The notes under the pieces were generated by a model. It worked only from the letters and a program-made list of their open reading frames with translations, was not told where the DNA came from and ran no database searches. From the NCBI RefSeq assembly GCF_014192215.1, contig NZ_JACHXP010000008.1, positions 62,001 through 126,000 of the forward strand: a stretch of 64,000 bases of DNA, in the 5' to 3' direction. The position numbers and the translations under genes are program-made. Within the stretch, counting starts at the first letter, position 1; each line of letters starts with the position of its first letter. This DNA is from Halomonas cerina. Lineage in GTDB: Bacteria > Pseudomonadota > Gammaproteobacteria > Pseudomonadales > Halomonadaceae. Positions 63,027-64,000 of the stretch are shown one piece after another.

Positions 63027-64000
63027 TCAGCTCGCCGGCTTGAAGGCCGAGGGCTCGAGCTCGTGGCGGGCCAGCAGCTTATAGAAGTCAGTGCGGTTGC
63101 GTCCGGCGATTCGCGCGGCCTGGGTGACGTTGCCCTCGGTGATCTTGAGCACCTTGACGAGATAGCGGCGCTCGAAGCCGGCCCGGGCATCGTTGAAGGT
63201 GGGCAGGGCGTTTTCCTCGGCGGCGAGCGCCTGGGCCACCAGGGCCTCGGGGATCATCGGCGCACTGGTCAGGGCCACGCACTGCTCCACCACGTTGACC
63301 AGCTGGCGCACGTTGCCCGGCCAGGCACTACTGGCCAGCAGGTTGAGGGCCTCCCGCGAGAAGCCCTTGACGAAGGGCTTGTGCCGCGCGGCCGCCTGGG
63401 CCACCAGGTGCTTGGCGAGCAGCGGCACGTCCTCGGCCCGTTCCTTGAGCGGCGGCAGCCTGAGGTTGACCACATTGAGTCGGTAGTAGAGGTCCTCACG
63501 GAACTCCCCCTCGTGCATGGCGCGGTCCAGATCGCGGTGAGTGGCCGAGATCAGGCGCACATCGACGGGCACCGAGGCGGTGGAGCCGAGGGGTCGCACC
63601 TGGCGGTCCTGAAGCACCCGCAGCAGCTTGACCTGCAGTGGCAGCGGCATGTCGCCGATCTCATCGAGGAACAGGGTACCGCCGTCGGCGGCCTGGAACA
63701 GACCCTGGTGCTCGCTCACCGCCCCGGTGAAGGCCCCCCGGGCGTGGCCAAACAGCTCGCTCTCCAGCAGCTGCTCGGGCAGCGCCCCGCAGTTGATGGC
63801 GATGAAGGGCTTGCCAGCCCGAGGACTGACCTTGTGGATGGCATTGGCCAGTAGCTCCTTGCCGGACCCCGAGGGGCCGGTGATCAGCACGCTGACGTCG
63901 GAGCCCGCCACCATGCGTGCCTGCTCGAGGATACGCTCCATCTCGGGGCTGCGGGTGATGATCGCCTCACGCCAGCTCTCGTCGCCATCGGCGCCGGCCG
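63027..64000 (-). CDS. glrR: Sigma-54-dependent response regulator GlrR, 5' partial
   Basis: The frame runs off the right edge; 324 residues are visible. The AAA+ domain has Walker A GPSGSGKE, the sigma-54 contact loop GAFTGAVS, Walker [13 protein letters not shown] and the R-finger region [18 protein letters not shown]. The C-terminal Fis-type HTH reads [21 protein letters not shown], the GlrR/QseF form. The receiver domain must lie to the right, and the glrK kinase is expected beyond it. It activates sigma-54 promoters, for example of small RNAs controlling glucosamine-6-phosphate synthase. Confidence 0.9.
   Translation of the reverse strand, partial: AGADGDESWREAIITRSPEMERILEQARMVAGSDVSVLITGPSGSGKELLANAIHKVSPRAGKPFIAINCGALPEQLLESELFGHARGAFTGAVSEHQGLFQAADGGTLFLDEIGDMPLPLQVKLLRVLQDRQVRPLGSTASVPVDVRLISATHRDLDRAMHEGEFREDLYYRLNVVNLRLPPLKERAEDVPLLAKHLVAQAAARHKPFVKGFSREALNLLASSAWPGNVRQLVNVVEQCVALTSAPMIPEALVAQALAAEENALPTFNDARAGFERRYLVKVLKITEGNVTQAARIAGRNRTDFYKLLARHELEPSAFKPAS

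Overview
The window is a GC-rich chromosomal segment of a gammaproteobacterium, most likely a member of the Halomonadaceae (Halomonas or a close relative). This rests on gene content (argP/argO pair, GlrR-type regulator, YebC/YeeN-RioA pair, guaBA with xseA, SSS and TTT transporters, several small halomonad-like proteins) and on base composition. It is inference, not a database match. No rRNA, tRNA, CRISPR array or complete insertion sequence was seen.

Layout. 1-1.36 kb: 3' part missing, a TIR-nSTAND1 ATPase (probable anti-phage or cell-suicide sensor) running off the left edge. 1.4-8.5 kb: ABC exporter, FAD oxidoreductase, M24 family enzyme, YebC-like regulator and RIO kinase. 8.5-13.7 kb: a dbpA fragment and a HypC-like N-terminal fragment in front of a compact five-gene NAD(P)-linked [NiFe]-hydrogenase (sulfhydrogenase-type) operon. 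13.7-18.5 kb: alpha/beta hydrolase, a second-type FtsH and a MEDS-GGDEF-EAL protein with degenerate catalytic motifs. 18.7-28 kb: Tat-type aldo/keto reductase, DUF6064-like membrane protein, dbpA, mltF, MscS channel, small proteins and the divergent argO/argP pair. 28-30.5 kb: plant-type glutamate-cysteine ligase and LD-carboxypeptidase. 30.5-34.5 kb: two convergent transcription units (SSS symporter; SDR plus flavin monooxygenase), each preceded by its own TPP riboswitch. 34.5-45.4 kb: YghU-type GST, secreted esterase, DUF2267 protein, CadC-like regulator, cytochrome P460, CheR-like methyltransferase with YchJ, PAS-GGDEF cyclase, secreted truncated hemoglobin. 45.6-50.2 kb: an area packed with broken genes (symporter, GST, GNAT and HsdR remnants) around intact VOC, PhzF and GNAT genes, followed by a translationally coupled HIT-HNH pair. 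50.3-64 kb: guaB-guaA, then a foreign-looking block (binding protein, truncated TctE kinase, truncated and frameshifted tctCBA, AbrB-like permease, second P460, PRC-barrel protein) that separates guaB from xseA, then a 1-Cys peroxiredoxin and a 5'-truncated glrR running off the right edge.

How it works together. Housekeeping functions (guanine nucleotide synthesis, DNA repair, ribosome assembly, arginine export) are interleaved with accessory modules. The most interesting are the TPP-controlled transporter/oxidoreductase locus, the HIT-HNH pair next to a type I restriction remnant, and the hydrogenase operon with its own protease but no complete hyp genes in view. At least nine gene remnants are visible; four of them (dbpA, GST, GNAT, PhzF) have an intact homologue within about 13 kb, and one deletion scar at about 55.69 kb has fused the stumps of the divergent tctE and tctC genes.
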